Positions 8,666 through 18,329 of a stretch of 64,000 nucleotides of DNA are shown here, in pieces. This DNA comes from Mycobacterium sp. 1554424.7 (GTDB taxonomy: Bacteria; Actinomycetota; Actinomycetes; Mycobacteriales; Mycobacteriaceae): positions 1-64,000 of the forward strand of contig NZ_LZSE01000127.1 in the NCBI RefSeq assembly GCF_001665295.1, in the 5' to 3' direction. The notes under the pieces were generated by a model that was given only the letters and a program-made list of their open reading frames with translations, was not told where the DNA came from and did not search any database. Made by a program: the position numbers and the translations under genes. How positions within the stretch are numbered: the first letter of the stretch is position 1; each line of letters begins with the position of its first letter.

Positions 8666-9643
8666 TTGCAAGCAGGTTACAGCTCGGCATCCTCTAATCA
8701 TCGCGGATATTGCGAACATCGCAACATTGCCCGGTTATCGCTCGCCGTCCTGGCGGCCTGCGCCGTGGGCCTCGCGGGCTGTGGCGTGCGTCACGTGTCG
8801 GCGGCCAGCGTGCGGGATCTGTCCGGCACGTTGCGTTCCGGCGGCATGGACCGCACGTACACGTTGCACGTGCCGCCCGGCGACCCCGTGGGCCTGGTGC
8901 TCAGCCTGCACGGCGGGGGCGGCACCGGAACCGGGCAGCAGGGCCTGACCGACTTCGACGCCGTCGCCGACGCCAACAACCTGCTGGTGGCCTATCCCGA
9001 CGGCTACGACAAGAGCTGGGCCGACGGGCGGGGGGCGTCCCCTGCGGACCGCCGCCACGTCGACGACGTCGGGTTCCTGGTCGCGCTGGCGGACAAGCTG
9101 CAAAACGACTACAGGATCTCGCGCGGGCACGTCTTCGCCACCGGCATGTCCAACGGGGGTTTCATGTCCAACCGGCTGGCGTGTGACCGCGCCGACGTCT
9201 TCGCCGCCATCGCCCCGGTGGCGGGCACGCTGGGCGCCGGCGTCGCGTGTCACCCGTCGCGGCCGGTGTCCGTGCTGGCGGCGCACGGCACCGCCGACCC
9301 GCTGGTGCCGTTCAACGGCGGGGACGTGCGCGGGCGGGGCGGGGTCAGCCACTCCATCTCGGCGACCAGCATGGTCGACGCCTGGCGTTCGGCCGATGGG
9401 TGCCAAGGCGATCCGTCGGCGCAGGTGCTGCCCGGCGTCGGCGACGGCACCGTCGTGCACCGCTTCGATTCCGCCGCGTGCGTGGCGTCCACCGAGGTGA
9501 TCTTCTACCGGATCGACAACGGCGGCCACACGTGGCCGGGGGGCAAGCAATACCTGCCCCAGGCGATCATCGGGCGCACCTCGCGCGCCCTGGACGCCTC
9601 GGAGGTCATCGCCCAGTTTTTTCTCGCGCACGGCCGGAACTAG
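8666..9643 (+). CDS. lpqC: Lipoprotein esterase LpqC (PHB depolymerase-like)
   Basis: About 325 residues. An N-terminal lipobox LAGC places the lipidated cysteine near residue 39. The alpha/beta hydrolase part has an HGGGG oxyanion segment (82-86), nucleophile Ser162 in GMSNG, acid Asp211 in GTADPLVP and His288 in GGHTWPGG, the pattern of poly(3-hydroxybutyrate) depolymerase/feruloyl esterase-type enzymes. It is therefore an envelope-anchored esterase; substrate unknown. The only usual start ahead of the lipobox is a TTG at 8666 without a good ribosome-binding site, so the true 5' end is uncertain. Position next to atsB and nei/lhr matches M. tuberculosis lpqC. Confidence 0.87.
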   Translation: MQAGYSSASSNHRGYCEHRNIARLSLAVLAACAVGLAGCGVRHVSAASVRDLSGTLRSGGMDRTYTLHVPPGDPVGLVLSLHGGGGTGTGQQGLTDFDAVADANNLLVAYPDGYDKSWADGRGASPADRRHVDDVGFLVALADKLQNDYRISRGHVFATGMSNGGFMSNRLACDRADVFAAIAPVAGTLGAGVACHPSRPVSVLAAHGTADPLVPFNGGDVRGRGGVSHSISATSMVDAWRSADGCQGDPSAQVLPGVGDGTVVHRFDSAACVASTEVIFYRIDNGGHTWPGGKQYLPQAIIGRTSRALDASEVIAQFFLAHGRN

Positions 9644-9687
9644 CGGAAGCGGTTACTATGCCTCATGGCCTTGACGAGGGCATCCCT

Positions 9688-10794
9688 TTGAAACTCAATC
9701 GATTTGGTGCATTCCTGGCCATTCTGGCCACCGGAGCGGTGCTGGCGTCGGCGTGCGGCAGCGACAACCGTCCCGGTGGCGCGAGCGGCACCACGTCGCC
9801 GGCGAAGGTGGCGTGCGGCGGCACGCCGACCCTGCGGGCCAGCGGTTCCACCGCCCAGGCGAACGCGATGACCCGATTCGTCAAGGCCTTCGAGCAATCC
9901 TGCCCCGGGCAGTCCCTGAATTACACGCCCAACGGTTCCGGCGCCGGGATCGGCGAATTCGTAGGCAATCAAACCGATTTCGCCGGCTCGGACTCCCCGC
10001 TGAGCAAGGACGAGTACACGCGCGCGCAGCAGCGGTGCGGCTCGCCCGCGTGGAACCTGCCGGTGGTGTTCGGCCCGATCGTCGTCGGCTACAACGTCAA
10101 CGGGGTGAGCTCGCTGAACCTTGACGGCCCGACCGCGGCCAGGATCTTCAGCGGCGGCATCACCGGCTGGAACGATCCCACGATCGCCGCCCTCAACCCG
10201 GGCGTCACCTTGCCCGCCGAGCCGATTCGCGTCGTGTTCCGCAGCGACGAGTCCGGCACCACCGACAACTTCCAGCGCTATCTCGACAGCGCGTCCAACG
10301 GCGCGTGGGGCAAGGGGGCGGGCAAGACGTTCAACGGCGGTGTCGGCGAGGGGGCCAAGGGCAACGACGGCGCCGCCGCGGCCGCCAAGGGCACCGAAGG
10401 GTCGATCACCTATGTCGAATGGTCGTTCGCCCAGGCGCAGCACCTGAACACGGCCAAGGTCCTCACGTCGGCGGGCCCGGACCCGGTGACGGTCAGCGCG
10501 GAGTCGGTGGGCAAGACCATCTCGTCCGCCTGGTTCACCGGCAAGGGCAACGACCTCGCCCTCGACACCATCTCGTTCTACCGGCCCAATCAGCCCGACG
10601 CGTACCCGATCGTGCTGGCGACCTACGAGATCGTGTGCTCGAAATACCCCGACCCGCAGGTCGGTGCGGCCGTTAGGGCGTTCCTGCGCAGCACCATCGG
10701 CGCCGGCCAGGACGGCCTCGCCGACAACGGATACATCCCGATTCCGCCGGAGTTCAAGTCCCGGTTGTCGACCGCGGTCGACGCCATCTCATGA
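9688..10794 (+). CDS. pstS3: Phosphate-binding lipoprotein, PstS3 type
   Basis: A 368-residue periplasmic phosphate-binding lipoprotein. The preferred start is TTG at 9688, because GAGGG lies seven bases before it and the product then begins MKLNRFG, as in M. tuberculosis PstS3. An in-frame ATG at 9658 would add ten residues. The lipid-modified Cys23 sits in ASAC, a slightly atypical lipobox. Ligand motifs include ASGSTAQ, NGSGAGI, TDFAGSD and [11 protein letters not shown]. In M. tuberculosis pstS3 belongs to a pst transporter cluster; here no permease or ATPase gene is adjacent, so this is a stand-alone copy. It converges on a DUF732 gene with overlapping stops. Confidence 0.9.
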   Translation: MKLNRFGAFLAILATGAVLASACGSDNRPGGASGTTSPAKVACGGTPTLRASGSTAQANAMTRFVKAFEQSCPGQSLNYTPNGSGAGIGEFVGNQTDFAGSDSPLSKDEYTRAQQRCGSPAWNLPVVFGPIVVGYNVNGVSSLNLDGPTAARIFSGGITGWNDPTIAALNPGVTLPAEPIRVVFRSDESGTTDNFQRYLDSASNGAWGKGAGKTFNGGVGEGAKGNDGAAAAAKGTEGSITYVEWSFAQAQHLNTAKVLTSAGPDPVTVSAESVGKTISSAWFTGKGNDLALDTISFYRPNQPDAYPIVLATYEIVCSKYPDPQVGAAVRAFLRSTIGAGQDGLADNGYIPIPPEFKSRLSTAVDAIS

Positions 10795-11109
10795 GCCTCG
10801 GTACCGGGGGCAGTACGCGGCGACGCTCGCACCGATGAAGAACCCGGCGCGATAGCCGTCCAGGTTGCTGTTGGTCATCACCTCGGAGGCGATGTCGGAC
10901 TTCTGCTTACCGAGATCGAGTTCGTCGCAGACCTCGTGTCCGGCAACGATCGCGGCCTGCGGGGTGGCGAATTCGATTCCCTTGTTCTTCACCGCCGTCA
11001 CGAAGAGGTTGTCGACGGCGTCGGCGTTCGCGGCCGGGGAGACCGCCACCGCGAGGCTCAGCAGGGTCAGGGCGAGGCCGGCCGATAGGCGCGTTCGGGT
11101 GGTCGTCAT
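10789..11109 (-). CDS. DUF732 secreted protein
   Basis: About 106 residues with signal peptide ([21 protein letters not shown], cleavage near AANA-DA). The DUF732 domain follows ([34 protein letters not shown]), with two cysteines. The ATG at 11109 is chosen because GGGAGG precedes it at a normal distance. Its last six bases overlap the end of pstS3: the sequence TCATGA at 10789-10794 holds both stop codons. It is the third DUF732 gene of this cluster and the most similar to the one at 7793-8104. Function unknown. Confidence 0.85.
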   Translation of the reverse strand: MTTTRTRLSAGLALTLLSLAVAVSPAANADAVDNLFVTAVKNKGIEFATPQAAIVAGHEVCDELDLGKQKSDIASEVMTNSNLDGYRAGFFIGASVAAYCPRYRGS

Positions 11110-11168
11110 CGCTGGGACCTCCCGCCGGGTCGTGATTGAGGGCCATCCGGGCCGCTTTTGCACAGAGA

Positions 11169-11933
11169 TCATTGCATGCCGACCTGGCAGGACGGGCACC
11201 AATACCTGACGCGCTCACCGCCATCGTCGTAACGGATGGGGGTGCCGCAGCGACGGCAGGGTTGCCCGGCCCGCCCGTAGACCCACAGCTGCCGGCCCGC
11301 GCGGGTGTCGCCGGTGGTGCAGCGGTTCCAGCGGAAGCGGTTCGCCCACAGCATGTCCCGGGCGCGTGAGACGAGCCGGCGTGGATCGGTCACCGCGCCG
11401 ACCGGCGCGGTGGGCGCATGCCCGCTGACGAAACACAGCTCGTTGCAATAGACATTGCCGATGCCGGCCAGCACCCGCTGATCCAGCAGTGCCTCGCCGA
11501 TCGGCCGGTCGGGGCGCGCCGCCAGGTTGGCGGCCGCGCGGTCGGGGTCCCAGTCCGGGCCCAGCAGATCGGGTCCCAGGTGCGCCACCACGTCCTGGTC
11601 GGTGTCGCGGTCCAGGATCTCCAGCACGCCCAGGTCGACGCCGACGGCGCGAATGCCGCCGGCCTCCAAGACAATCCGGGCGCGGTGATCCACCCGCACC
11701 GGGCGGTCGCCGACCCGCCAGCCGCCGTCCATCTTCAGGTGCGAGTGAATGCTGGCCCCGCCCACCCGGATGAACAGGTGCTTGCCGCGGCTGAGCACCT
11801 CGTCGACCGCCTGCCCCGTCAGGTCGACGGCGGCGAACCGCGGCACCCGGACGTCGCAACGCGTCAGCGTGCGCCCGGCCAGGTGCTCACGCAGCGTGGC
11901 CGCGGTGTGCCAGACGGTGTCGCCCTCGGGCAT
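11169..11933 (-). CDS. nei: Endonuclease VIII-type DNA glycosylase (Nei2)
   Basis: A 254-residue Fpg/Nei family base-excision enzyme that removes oxidised pyrimidines and nicks the strand. The initiator is followed by PEGDT, so Pro2 (Schiff base) and Glu3 are present, and a conserved lysine lies in SRGKHLF (about 50). The helix-two-turn-helix region holds [11 protein letters not shown]-terminal zinc finger has the form CX2CX16CX2C (CRRC...CPSC). It lies three bases downstream of lhr on the same strand, as in M. tuberculosis (Rv3296-Rv3297), and is probably translated from the same message. Confidence 0.93.
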   Translation of the reverse strand: MPEGDTVWHTAATLREHLAGRTLTRCDVRVPRFAAVDLTGQAVDEVLSRGKHLFIRVGGASIHSHLKMDGGWRVGDRPVRVDHRARIVLEAGGIRAVGVDLGVLEILDRDTDQDVVAHLGPDLLGPDWDPDRAAANLAARPDRPIGEALLDQRVLAGIGNVYCNELCFVSGHAPTAPVGAVTDPRRLVSRARDMLWANRFRWNRCTTGDTRAGRQLWVYGRAGQPCRRCGTPIRYDDGGERVRYWCPSCQVGMQ

Positions 11934-11936
11934 GGG

Positions 11937-14900
11937 TTATCGCAGCCGCAATCCGCGTGGGGTGCGGGCGAAGCCGGCCTCGGCCAGCGCCTCGGCGGCC
12001 GGGTTCGGTCCCCCGGGGTGGGGCTGCAGCGCCGGCGCGCCGTCGATGCGTTCGACGCGGATCGACGCCACGCGGCGGGTGGCGACCAGGTCGGCCAGCG
12101 CGGCGGCCGCGGCGTGGTTGGCCGCGGGGTCGCCGGTGAATGTCAGCAGCGACCGCCCGCCGCGCTCCAAGAACCAGGACAGCTCGCCGTCCACCAGCAC
12201 GACCAGGGCGCCGGCCTTGCGGCCCGGCCGGGCCGCGGGACCCTCGCCGTCGGCGCGAGAGGCCGGCCACGGCAGCGCGGCGCCGTAGGGGTTGGCCGGA
12301 TCGGCGGCGGCCAGCGCAACCGCCCGGTACTCCGGCCGCTCGTGGTCGACGTCGTCGGTGTAGCTGCGCAGCCGGTCGACGGTGGACGCGACGGCGAACT
12401 GCGCGCCGCCCAGCGACTCGACGAAATAGCCGCGCTGGCACCTGCCGGCCTCCTCGAACGTGCTCAGCACCTTGTAGAGGGTCGCGAATCCGCCCGGCAC
12501 CGCCTCGGCCGCCACCGCGCCGCGGGTGAGCACGCCGTGGCGGCCCAGCAGCAGCTCGGCCTGGTAGTGGGCGCGCAGCGTGGAATCCGGCTCGGGGGCG
12601 GGCAGCGCCGACCATCTCCCGGCCACGGCCGGGTCGGTGCTTCGGTGCGCGGCGTGCGCGACACTGTAGCGGCTCAGCCGCGGCGGGCGGCGGGTGCGAT
12701 GCGCGGGGACGGAGCGCTTGCGTGCCCCGGCGCCGGTCAGCATCGCGCGCACCGGCGCGAACGTGTCGCCGGTGACCCAGCCGGCCCAGATCAGTTCCCA
12801 CAGCGCGGTTTTCAGGTCCGTGTCGGGGATCGGGCCGTGGGCCAGCTGGCGGAAGAAGTACGCGCCGCCCCCGGCCAGCGTGTCCAGGATCGCGCGGTGG
12901 GCGTCGGTGAAGTCGAGCTCGGCGGGCCCGGCCAGCGTCAGGGGCGCGGAGTCGCTCACGTGCAGCGCGACCCAGCCGTCGGCGGCCGAGATCGACCCGG
13001 CGCCCGACCAGGTGACCTCCCCGGTGGCGAGCAGTTCGTCGAGCATCGCGGGGGAGTAGTCGCGCACCCGGGGCGCCAGCACGAGCGGTTCGATCGCCGA
13101 GGCGGGCATTCGGACGCCGGCCAGCTGATCGATCACCGAGACCAGACCGTCGATACCCGACTGGGGCGACGCCACGTGGTGCCAGGCCGACAGGAACCGT
13201 CCGTACGCGGCGGTGCTCACCGGCTCCACCTGCGCGCGCAGCGCCGCCAGCGACCGCCGCCGCAGGATGCGCAGCACGTCGGCGTCGCACCACTGCTCGC
13301 CGCCGGCGCCCGCGACCAGGTCGGCGGCGACGAACTCGCCGCGCACCAGCCGCCCGTCGGCCGCCAGCCGGCCCAAGACGTCGGCCGTGACCCGCAGCCC
13401 CAGGCCGAACCTGCCGGCGGCCTCGGCCGTGGTGAACGGGGTGTGCGTGCGCGCGTAGCGGCCCAGCAGCTCGCCCAGCGGGTCGGCCACCGCCGCGGTG
13501 AAGGCGGCCGGGACGCCCAGCGGGACCGCCGCCCCGACCCCGTCGCGCAGCCGGCCGATGTCCTCGACGGCCACCCACCAGCTGCGCCCGGCGAACGGCA
13601 CGGTCAGCGCGCGCCGGGCGGCGCGCAGTCCCTCCAGCCATCCCGCAACGCTTTTGCCGTCGGCGACGTCGGTGCGGGCCGCGACCTCCTCTTCGGTCAG
13701 CGGGCCCAGCAGCCGCAGCAGGTCCGCGACGCCCTCGGCGTCGCGGGCGGCCCGGTCGGGCGATAGGTGCTGTAGCTGCCGGCCCGTCGCGGCGATGACG
13801 TCCGGGTCGAGCAGCTCGCGTAGCTCCACGCGGCCCAGCAGCTCGGCCAGCAGCGTGCTGTCCAGGGACAGCGCCGCGGCCCGGCGCTCGGCCAGCGGGG
13901 TGTCGCCCTCGTACATGAACGCGCCGACGTAACCGAACAACAGCGAGGCGGCGAACGGCGATGGGCGCGCGGTTTCCGTCTCGGCGACCCGCACCTTGCG
14001 CTGCGCGATGCCGGCCATCAGCCCCGTCAGCGCCGGGACGTCGTAGACGTCCTGCAGGCATTCGCGGATGGCCTCGAGCACCACCGGGAAGTCGGGGTAT
14101 TTGCGCGCCACGTCGAGCAACTGGGCGGCGCGCTGGCGCTGGTGCCACAGCGGCGAACGCTTCCCCGGGTGCCGGCGGGGGAGTAGCAGCGCGCGCGCCG
14201 CGCACTCCCGGAACCGCGACGCGAACAGCGCCGAGCCGCCCACCTCGGCCGTGACGATCGGGTCGATCTCGTCGGCGTCGAAGACGAAAAGTTCTGCACC
14301 GGGTGGGGCGCCGTCGCCGCCGGAAAACTCGGTATCGGGCAGGCGCACCACGATGCCGTCGTCGGAGGCGGTCGGCTTCTCGTCGAGCCCGTAGCGCTCG
14401 CGCAGCCGCCGGCCCACGGCCAGCGCGAGGGGGCCGTGCACCCGCAGCCCGTACGGCGAGTGCAGGATCACCCGCCAATCGCCCAGCTCGTCGCGGAACC
14501 GCTCGACCAGCAGGACGGTGTCGGTGGGGACCACCCCGGCGGTGCTGCGCTGCTCGTCCAGCAGGCCCCACAGGTTGTCGGTCGCATAGGCGTCGAAACC
14601 CAAAGCGGCGCAACGCTTGTCGAACGCCCCGCGGTCGAGTCCGGCCAGCTCGCCGGTGAACGCGCCCAGCGCGGCGCCGAGTTCGGCCGGGCGGCCCACG
14701 TCGTCGCCGCGCCAGAACGGCAATCGGGCCGGCTGGCCCGGCGCGGGGATGACGAGCACTCGGTCGTGGGTGATTTCGGTGATCCGCCAGCTGGTGGCGC
14801 CCAGCGAGATGACGTCGCCGGGGCGCGACTCGTACACCATCTCCTCGTCGAGTTCGCCTACCCGCGAGGGCTTTTCGGCCTCGCTGGCGAGGTAGACGGT

Positions 14901-16523
14901 GAACATGCCGCGGTCGGGGATGGCGCCGCCGGACGTGACGGCCAACCGCTGCGCGCCGGGCCGGGCGGTGAGCGTGCCGGTGTCGCGGTCGTAGACCAGG
15001 CGCGGGCGCAGCTCGGCGAATTCGGTGGACGGGTACTTGCCGCTCAACAGGTCCAGGGTGGCCTCGTACACGCTGCGCGGCAGCGTCGCGAACGGGGCGG
15101 CGCGCCGCACGGTGTCGAACCACCGGTCGGCGTCCAGCGGCTCCAGCGCGGCGGCCGCCACGGTCTGCTGCGCCAAAATGTCCAGCGGGTTGGCGGGCAC
15201 CCGCATGGTCTCGATCTGTCCGTCGAGCATCCGCTGCACCGTCACCGCGCACCCGATCAGGTCGGTGCGGTGCTTGGGGAACAGCACGCCCCGCGAGACC
15301 TCGCCGACCTGGTGGCCCGCCCGCCCGATGCGTTGCAGGCCGCTGGCCACCGACGGCGGCGCCTCCACCTGGATCACCAGGTCGACCGCCCCCATGTCGA
15401 TGCCCAGCTCCAGGCTCGAGGTTGCCACCACCGCCTTGAGCAGCCCGCGTTTGAGGTCCTCCTCGACCAGGGCGCGCTGCTCCTTGCTGACCGAACCGTG
15501 GTGGGCCCGCGCCAGCAGCGGCGGCGCGCCGAAGCTCTGGCCTGAGCCCATCAGGTGCGCCGGGGCGCCGCCCGCGACCTTGGGGTTGAGGTCCGCGTCG
15601 AGCGAGATGCCGGCGCGTTCGGCGTGGATCTCGTTGAGCCGGGAGGTCAGCCGCTCGGCCAGCCGCCGCGAATTCGCGAACACGATGGTCGAGCCGTGCG
15701 ATTCGATCAGGTCCACCAGGCGCGCCTCGACGTCCGGCCAGATGGTGTTGTTCGCCAGGTTGGCCATGTCGGGCACCGGCACCTGCACCGTCAGCTCGAT
15801 GGTCTTGGCCGACGGCGGCGCCACCACCCTTGTCCGCGTGGTCGGGCCTCCGCCCGACAGGAACCGCGCCAGCTCCTCGGGCGGGCGCACGGTCGCCGAC
15901 AACCCGATGCGCTGCGCGGGCGGCGCTTCCCGAAGCGCGTCGAGGCGCTCCAGGGACAGGGCCAGGTGCGCGCCGCGCTTGCCGCCGGCGATGGCGTGAA
16001 TCTCGTCGACGATCACGGTGCGCACGCCCGCGAGGGTCTCCCGCGCCGCCGAGGTCAGCATCAGGAACAGCGACTCCGGGGTGGTGATCAGCACGTCGGG
16101 CGGGTGGGCGATGAGCTGACGGCGGGCCGCGGGCGGGGTGTCGCCGGAGCGCACCCCGACGCTGATGCCGGGCGGGGGCAGGCCACGGCGCTCGGCGATC
16201 CGGGTCAGCCCCGCCAGCGGGGTGCGCAGGTTGCGCTCGACGTCGACCGCCAGCGCCTTCAGCGGGGACACGTACAGCACGCGGGTGCCGGCCGGGCGTT
16301 CGGCCGAGCCGGCCAGGCTATCCAGCGCCCAGAGGAACGCCGCGAGCGTCTTGCCGGACCCGGTCGGCGCGATGACGAGTGTGTTGTCGCCGTCGGCGAT
16401 GGCGTCCCAGGCCTGCTCCTGCGCGGTGGTCGGGGCGGCGAAGGTGCCGGTGAACCACTCGCGGGTGGCCGCGCTGAACCGGCCCAGCGGGTCGGGCGAC
16501 CGGGAGGCGGCGCGGGTGCTCAC
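11937..16523 (-). CDS. lhr: ATP-dependent helicase Lhr
   Basis: A 1528-residue superfamily 2 helicase. Walker A is PTGSGKT at residues 53-59, the DEIH box lies in VIVDEIHAIAGG, motif VI is in QRIGRAGHQ, and the long C-terminal part (winged helix plus Lhr-specific domains) runs to the end. Mycobacterial Lhr is a 3'-to-5' translocase that unwinds RNA:DNA hybrids and is DNA-damage inducible (established for M. smegmatis). GTG start, MSTRAASRSPD. It is transcribed with nei, joining a helicase to base-excision repair. Full length for the family (about 1510-1530). Confidence 0.95.
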   Translation of the reverse strand: MSTRAASRSPDPLGRFSAATREWFTGTFAAPTTAQEQAWDAIADGDNTLVIAPTGSGKTLAAFLWALDSLAGSAERPAGTRVLYVSPLKALAVDVERNLRTPLAGLTRIAERRGLPPPGISVGVRSGDTPPAARRQLIAHPPDVLITTPESLFLMLTSAARETLAGVRTVIVDEIHAIAGGKRGAHLALSLERLDALREAPPAQRIGLSATVRPPEELARFLSGGGPTTRTRVVAPPSAKTIELTVQVPVPDMANLANNTIWPDVEARLVDLIESHGSTIVFANSRRLAERLTSRLNEIHAERAGISLDADLNPKVAGGAPAHLMGSGQSFGAPPLLARAHHGSVSKEQRALVEEDLKRGLLKAVVATSSLELGIDMGAVDLVIQVEAPPSVASGLQRIGRAGHQVGEVSRGVLFPKHRTDLIGCAVTVQRMLDGQIETMRVPANPLDILAQQTVAAAALEPLDADRWFDTVRRAAPFATLPRSVYEATLDLLSGKYPSTEFAELRPRLVYDRDTGTLTARPGAQRLAVTSGGAIPDRGMFTVYLASEAEKPSRVGELDEEMVYESRPGDVISLGATSWRITEITHDRVLVIPAPGQPARLPFWRGDDVGRPAELGAALGAFTGELAGLDRGAFDKRCAALGFDAYATDNLWGLLDEQRSTAGVVPTDTVLLVERFRDELGDWRVILHSPYGLRVHGPLALAVGRRLRERYGLDEKPTASDDGIVVRLPDTEFSGGDGAPPGAELFVFDADEIDPIVTAEVGGSALFASRFRECAARALLLPRRHPGKRSPLWHQRQRAAQLLDVARKYPDFPVVLEAIRECLQDVYDVPALTGLMAGIAQRKVRVAETETARPSPFAASLLFGYVGAFMYEGDTPLAERRAAALSLDSTLLAELLGRVELRELLDPDVIAATGRQLQHLSPDRAARDAEGVADLLRLLGPLTEEEVAARTDVADGKSVAGWLEGLRAARRALTVPFAGRSWWVAVEDIGRLRDGVGAAVPLGVPAAFTAAVADPLGELLGRYARTHTPFTTAEAAGRFGLGLRVTADVLGRLAADGRLVRGEFVAADLVAGAGGEQWCDADVLRILRRRSLAALRAQVEPVSTAAYGRFLSAWHHVASPQSGIDGLVSVIDQLAGVRMPASAIEPLVLAPRVRDYSPAMLDELLATGEVTWSGAGSISAADGWVALHVSDSAPLTLAGPAELDFTDAHRAILDTLAGGGAYFFRQLAHGPIPDTDLKTALWELIWAGWVTGDTFAPVRAMLTGAGARKRSVPAHRTRRPPRLSRYSVAHAAHRSTDPAVAGRWSALPAPEPDSTLRAHYQAELLLGRHGVLTRGAVAAEAVPGGFATLYKVLSTFEEAGRCQRGYFVESLGGAQFAVASTVDRLRSYTDDVDHERPEYRAVALAAADPANPYGAALPWPASRADGEGPAARPGRKAGALVVLVDGELSWFLERGGRSLLTFTGDPAANHAAAAALADLVATRRVASIRVERIDGAPALQPHPGGPNPAAEALAEAGFARTPRGLRLR

Positions 16524-16562
16524 CCATCCATGGTGCCAACGGGCACCGACATCAACGGGTTC

Positions 16563-17228
16563 TCACAGCCTCGCCGTAGCCATGGCGTGTGCCAGTTGGT
16601 CCGGGATCTCCGGGACCCGGGCGATGGAGTCGAGCAGCGTGTGCGCGCAGGCGTCGGCGAGCCGGTCGGCGTCGGTGGTGGGGTCCATGATCCGCTGCCG
16701 GCAGATCTCGAAGGTGAACGCGAGCCAGCCCTGGATGATGACCCGCAGGTCCCGCTCCACCTCCGGTTCCAGCGCGCTGGTGTCCGGCATGCCGCTCACG
16801 ACCTCGCCGATGCGCGACATGATGTGTTCCATCTGGCGGTTCTTGGCCTCGTCGTCGATGCCGAGCAGGACCGGGTCGGACCGGCCCAGCCCGACGTACG
16901 CGGCCCAGGCGGCCTCCGGATTCGACTGGTGATAGGCCATGTAGGCCAGCACGCCGGTCCGGATCTCCTCGAACATCGTCATGCCGGGCGCGGGCGGGTT
17001 GTTGGTGGCGTCGTACAGCCGATCCGCCTCGTCCTTGACGACCGCGGCGAAGAACGCCCGCTTGTCGGGGAAGTAGTGGTACATCAGCGCGCGGGACACG
17101 CCCGCGCGTTCGGCTATCTCGTCGATGCGGACTTCGTCATAGGGTCGCTTCCCAAAGACTTCTGCCCCCAAAGCGAGCAGCTCGGCGCGGCGATCCTCGG
17201 GGGATAACCGCCTTCTGGCTGTCGGCAT
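16563..17228 (-). CDS. TetR-family transcriptional regulator
   Basis: 221 residues. The N-terminal helix-turn-helix includes IDEIAERAGVSRALMYHYFPDKRAFF (residues about 36-62), the canonical TetR DNA-binding unit; the remaining helices form the ligand/dimer domain. It sits 39 bases upstream of lhr on the same strand, in the position of M. tuberculosis Rv3295, so it may control itself and the lhr-nei unit. No ligand can be inferred. Confidence 0.92.
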   Translation of the reverse strand: MPTARRRLSPEDRRAELLALGAEVFGKRPYDEVRIDEIAERAGVSRALMYHYFPDKRAFFAAVVKDEADRLYDATNNPPAPGMTMFEEIRTGVLAYMAYHQSNPEAAWAAYVGLGRSDPVLLGIDDEAKNRQMEHIMSRIGEVVSGMPDTSALEPEVERDLRVIIQGWLAFTFEICRQRIMDPTTDADRLADACAHTLLDSIARVPEIPDQLAHAMATARL

Positions 17229-17600
17229 GTGTCAGATAGTACCTACACGGTATGAGACGGCCGCCACATTGGCTCGACCAAGCCCCACGGCCTGTGCCAG
17301 CGGGAACGCGTCAGAAAATTGACGGAATGGGCACTTCGGTGCGTGCGGGCCCGCCACGCGGGTGGCGGCGCCGACGGTTTCGCGCCCCGGAAAACGGCGC
17401 GCCGGTCTGCGCCCCGCGCGGCGCTTCAGTGGCCCCTTCAAAGCCCCTTCAACAGCCCCGAGCGGGGCGCGGGGCGGTTTACCGTGGTTTGCCACCGGGT
17501 ATTTCTTGCGCTGGGATATCTGGCATCGGGGCGCGGTAACTAATGCGACGCAGCGAACGATGCAATAAGAGGGATCAGGCTCAGGACACGAGGGACCAGG
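17229..17600. other. Intergenic region between tetR and the SigF locus
   Basis: 372 bases with no convincing gene. It contains a short G+C hairpin (GCCCC-GAGC-GGGGC, 17455-17468) and, right after it, the SigF-type promoter at 17476-17502. Genes that lie between Rv3295 and Rv3289c in M. tuberculosis (lat and neighbours, from memory) are not present here. Confidence 0.7.
17476..17502 (+). promoter_or_regulatory. SigF-dependent promoter (consensus)
   Basis: GGTTT at 17476-17480 and GGGTAT at 17497-17502, separated by exactly 16 bases. This is the mycobacterial SigF consensus (GGWWT, 16-17 bases, GGGTAY). It points toward the membrane-protein gene starting at 17601 and on toward rsbW-sigF, giving the expected autoregulation. 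A second GGTTT at 17486 is too close to the -10 to be used. Confidence 0.82.
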
Positions 17601-17984
17601 ATGCACACAGCAGATCAGCGGTCGCCCGGTGACCGCTTGGGGCAGGAGGACCACGAGGTGCACGCTGCCATCCGGTTCGCGGCCCTTGCTGCGGCCGCGG
17701 GGGTCGGCTTCGTGGTCCTCGCCGCTTTGTGGGTCAGCACCTGCCCGGGAACGGGCGTCGACACGGTGGCCTGCGGCGCCCCCCAGCGCACGATGCTGGC
17801 CCTGGGCGGTCCGCTCATCCTGTTTGCCGGGGGGCTCTGGGCGTTCCTGCGCACCTATCGCGTGTGGAAGGCCAACGGCACCTGGTGGGGATGGCACGGC
17901 GCGGGCTGGTTCTTGCTGACGCTCATGGTGGTGGCGCTCGGCCTGGGCGTCTCGCCGATCTCAGGTCCGGTGCTGGCGCTCTGA
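17601..17984 (+). CDS. Membrane protein of the SigF locus (Rv3289c-like)
   Basis: 127 residues with three hydrophobic segments at about 24-45, 65-85 and 100-125 and a WWGWHG loop between the last two. ATG start with GAGGGA seven to nine bases upstream. It is the first gene behind the SigF consensus promoter and corresponds in position and size to M. tuberculosis Rv3289c, the possible transmembrane protein at the head of the sigF region. Biochemical role unknown. Confidence 0.82.
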   Translation: MHTADQRSPGDRLGQEDHEVHAAIRFAALAAAAGVGFVVLAALWVSTCPGTGVDTVACGAPQRTMLALGGPLILFAGGLWAFLRTYRVWKANGTWWGWHGAGWFLLTLMVVALGLGVSPISGPVLAL

Positions 17985-17994
17985 GGCGCTTCGG

Positions 17995-18312
17995 CTAGAC
18001 GCGCGAATCGGGGCGCGCGGGGCTCTCGGGGCGCGGGGCGACCTGCCATTGCTCGTCGATGCGGGTGACGCGGCGGTGCTCCATGACGAACCACAGCGAC
18101 CCGGCGACCGTCCCGAGCACCGCGACCAGCACGGTCGTGGCGAGCCATTCGTAGTGGCCGTAGGCGGCGGCCGCCGTCGTGCTGATCATTCCGCCGACGG
18201 CCACGATCAGCAGGATGAAGCCGGGCCAGTAGAGGTTGTCCTTCATCGAGAAACCGGCGTGCGGTTGCGTGGTCCGGTAATGGTCCGTCGGATCGCGATG
18301 CCTGTCGCCCAT
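17995..18312 (-). CDS. usfY: UsfY-family membrane protein
   Basis: 105 residues, starting at the ATG at 18312 behind an excellent GGAGGAGGGG. The sequence follows the UsfY pattern known from the M. tuberculosis sigF region: MGD-RDP-DH-RTT near the N-terminus, a WPG start to the first of two membrane segments (about 31-50 and 57-78), then EHRR-I-W. In M. tuberculosis usfY is co-directional with rsbW-sigF; here it is on the opposite strand. Function unknown; UsfY is generally linked to SigF stress control by location only. Confidence 0.8.
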   Translation of the reverse strand: MGDRHRDPTDHYRTTQPHAGFSMKDNLYWPGFILLIVAVGGMISTTAAAAYGHYEWLATTVLVAVLGTVAGSLWFVMEHRRVTRIDEQWQVAPRPESPARPDSRV

Positions 18313-18329
18313 CGCCCCTCCTCCGTCGT

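Noticed and set aside
11418-13766. 782-codon open frame antisense to lhr and nei
   Set aside because: Crosses the nei-lhr junction and is rich in Arg/Gly/Gln/Val from antisense G+C codons; no recognisable protein.
17229-17600. Several short plus-strand frames in front of the SigF locus
   Set aside because: They overlap each other in different frames, show no ribosome-binding site, and the region has promoter and hairpin character instead.
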